DNA from: Candidatus Thiosymbion ectosymbiont of Catanema sp. Cochon2018
Lineage (GTDB): Bacteria > Pseudomonadota > Gammaproteobacteria > Chromatiales > Chromatiaceae
DNA: 64,000 bases
Assembly (NCBI GenBank): GCA_011392765.1
Contig: WYCW01000001.1
Span: forward strand, 186,001-250,000
Direction of reading: 5' to 3'
The translations under genes and the position numbers were made by a program. This document shows, piece by piece, positions 62,476 to 64,000 of this stretch; the stretch's first letter is position 1, and each line of letters starts with the position of its first letter. The notes beneath the pieces were generated by a model. The model searched no databases and was not told where the DNA came from. It worked only from the letters and a program-made list of their open reading frames with translations.

Positions 62476-64000
62476 TTATTCGACTCTGAAGCCCGCATCT
62501 TTGGAGTAAATGACTCGGATCTCTTCATCGTTCTCGTCGAGCGCCCAGCCGTGAAACTCGGTTCCTGTCTCCTCCGGCGCTTCCTCCAGCGGAATAATCA
62601 GGCGATAACGGCCCTGGTCGGCCATCCGTTCCCTGGCGCGGGCGATGAGCTCGGTGTAACGGGGGCTCTCGCCAGCGATTCGGTACCGGGGGACGCTGAG
62701 CTCCGAGAGGGACCAATCCAGGCTTTCGTCGATCGAGGCCCAGGGGATCAGCGCGTCGTCCCTGATCCGCGCCAGGCGCAGGCGTACCGTCGGTTCCCCT
62801 AAGCGGGTGGGAATATCCGTGTCGGAGTCCTCATCCGGCCACTCGAAGCCGGTAGGATCATAGCCTTGATCGAAGCTCAACGAGTTCATGTGCGCCAGCG
62901 CGCGTTCGCTGAAGCAGGCCCCTTGCCGGCTATCCGAGCTTTTTTGAAGTTCCACCGGGATGTTCTCGAAGGCATCCGGCCCATAGACCGATTCGATCAT
63001 ATCGCGGGCGTCCCGCGGCAGGACGAGTGTGCGGGTCTCGCGGCGCGTCAGCCAGTGGGCGGTGAGCCACAGCCGGCCATGATCGGCATAGACCCTGGCT
63101 GCCCTCGGTAATAGGTCCTTGAACCAGTCGGCATCGGCGTCCGGCGTGGGTTCGGACATTAAGATACCGAGCCTGGCCCCGCCGCGCCCTTCCTGGTCGG
63201 CGGGTTGGCCCTGGGCGTCGCGGCGGTGGCGTTGCAGCCGTCCCGCCCGCTGGACGACCAGATCAATGGGGGCCAGATCGGTCACCATGTCGTCGAAATC
63301 CACATCCAGGGATTGCTCGACCACCTGGGTAGCGATCACTAGCTTACCGCGGCGTGACTCGGGGGTGCTCCGCGGATCGAATGCCTTGAGGACGCCCTCG
63401 CCGATTTCCAGCCGGTCGCACAGGGCGAAACGGGCATGGAACAGGGTGGCCGGCTCGTCGGGTCGGCGCTCGCCCCACGTCCGCCAGGCGGCGATCGCGT
63501 CCACGACCGTGTTGCGGACCCAGACGGCGCAGCCGCCCCGATCGATGGTCGCCTCCAGCCTGTGAAAGACCGCCTCTTCATCGGCCAGCGGCTCGATGGT
63601 CAGCTCGCGGCAGGCGGTCGTGCGGGCCTCAATAGGGACCTCATCGAGACCGGAGGCCCGGACCTGGGTGGCGAGGGGGTAATCGGTCTTCTCGGGCGCG
63701 GACGCGGCAAAGCCGGTGCCCTCCGCGAAGGCGGAGATCAGCCGCGCCCGTTGTTCGCGGGGGAGGGTCGCGGAGAGGAGGATCGCCGATCCGCCCAGGC
63801 CGGCATGGAATCGCAACAGGCAGGCCAAGAGCTCCCCCATGTAGCAATCACAGGCGTGTACCTCATCCACCAGAAGGACCTTGGTGGAGACCCCCAACAG
63901 ACGCATCGACTGATGGCGCAGCGGCATGACGGCCAGCAGTGCCTGGTCGATGGTGCCGACCCCGAAATCCGCCAGCAGCGCCTTCTTGCGGCTGTCGGAC
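62476..64000 (-). CDS. cas3: Cas3 helicase-nuclease (type I-E), 5' part outside window
   Basis: At least 508 residues, open to the right edge. Visible helicase motifs: GVGTIDQALLAVMPLRHQSM, Walker B STKVLLVDEVHACDCYMGEL (DEVH), motif III ILLSATLPREQRARL, TQVVEQSLDVDFDDMVTDLA and motif VI QRAGRLQRHRR. The C-terminal domain ends normally. The N-terminal HD nuclease and the first helicase motifs lie beyond 64000. Cas3 is recruited by Cascade to unwind and degrade target DNA. It lies 13 bases before cse1. Confidence 0.97.
   Translation of the reverse strand, partial: SDSRKKALLADFGVGTIDQALLAVMPLRHQSMRLLGVSTKVLLVDEVHACDCYMGELLACLLRFHAGLGGSAILLSATLPREQRARLISAFAEGTGFAASAPEKTDYPLATQVRASGLDEVPIEARTTACRELTIEPLADEEAVFHRLEATIDRGGCAVWVRNTVVDAIAAWRTWGERRPDEPATLFHARFALCDRLEIGEGVLKAFDPRSTPESRRGKLVIATQVVEQSLDVDFDDMVTDLAPIDLVVQRAGRLQRHRRDAQGQPADQEGRGGARLGILMSEPTPDADADWFKDLLPRAARVYADHGRLWLTAHWLTRRETRTLVLPRDARDMIESVYGPDAFENIPVELQKSSDSRQGACFSERALAHMNSLSFDQGYDPTGFEWPDEDSDTDIPTRLGEPTVRLRLARIRDDALIPWASIDESLDWSLSELSVPRYRIAGESPRYTELIARARERMADQGRYRLIIPLEEAPEETGTEFHGWALDENDEEIRVIYSKDAGFRVE

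Overview
The window looks like the chromosome of a GC-rich gammaproteobacterium, most likely of a Chromatiales-type sulfur-bacterium lineage. The evidence is the linkage rsmG-parA-parB-atpI-B-E-F-H-A-G-D-C on one strand, a 4.5S RNA gene of the usual bacterial form, and proteins of gammaproteobacterial type (aroC, prfC, cyoE, AsmA, TolC). The species cannot be named from sequence alone. The genome is loaded with short palindromic repeats and toxin-antitoxin (TA) genes, many of them broken.

Layout. 1-7.9 kb: end of a nucleotidyltransferase-like gene, then ElyC/YdcF-like, WecA-like and TolC-like genes, aroC, a haem-copper oxidase subunit I-like gene and a VOC gene. 8.3-11.4 kb (minus strand): a hypothetical protein, a matrixin-type metalloprotease, cyoE and a SCO-like protein. 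11.8-20.1 kb: prfC, a decayed VapBC, a glycosyltransferase, a sucrose-phosphatase-like HAD enzyme, AsmA, ISAs1-family relics and a DUF29 gene. 20.2-32.9 kb (minus): the ATP synthase operon, cut between atpA and atpG by 5.6 kb of small accessory genes and TA wreckage. 33-46.8 kb: a TA-rich island between atpI and parB. At its centre is a SEFIR-TIR-ATPase gene followed by ATPase/WD40 genes carrying a partial tandem duplication. 46.8-50.1 kb: parB, parA, rsmG and the SRP RNA. 50.1-64 kb: a type I-E CRISPR-Cas locus with array blocks, a leader, cas2, cas1, an inserted VapBC pair, cas6e, cas5, cas7, cse2, cse1 and the 3' part of cas3, which runs off the right edge.

How it fits together. The Cascade genes, Cas3 and Cas1-Cas2 are all present and look intact, so the CRISPR system is plausibly active. 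The leader-proximal repeats carry a fixed point change absent from the older repeats. The older end of the array has been remodelled by block duplication, microsatellite growth, a Uma2 gene and a transposase-less IS4-like element. The central island pairs a SEFIR+TIR signalling ATPase with an ATPase-transmembrane-WD40 protein. This NLR/STAND-like architecture is the best candidate here for an undescribed defence system. Its 4-base gene overlaps, a 1.4 kb internal duplication, flanking 430-bp direct repeats and flanking inverted palindromic elements suggest an active, recently rearranged module.

Dispersed elements are called R1 (ends TAGGTTGGGC/GCCCAACCTA), R2 (TAGGCTGGGTT/AACCCAGCCTA), R3 (AACCACGAAT/ATTCGTGGTT), R4 (a 55-60 bp unit containing CTTGACTCATTTGTAAAG) and R5 (a 36-bp unit that encodes EASPQTDEA then stop). 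These names are mine. All readings were made by eye; no alignment or search was run.
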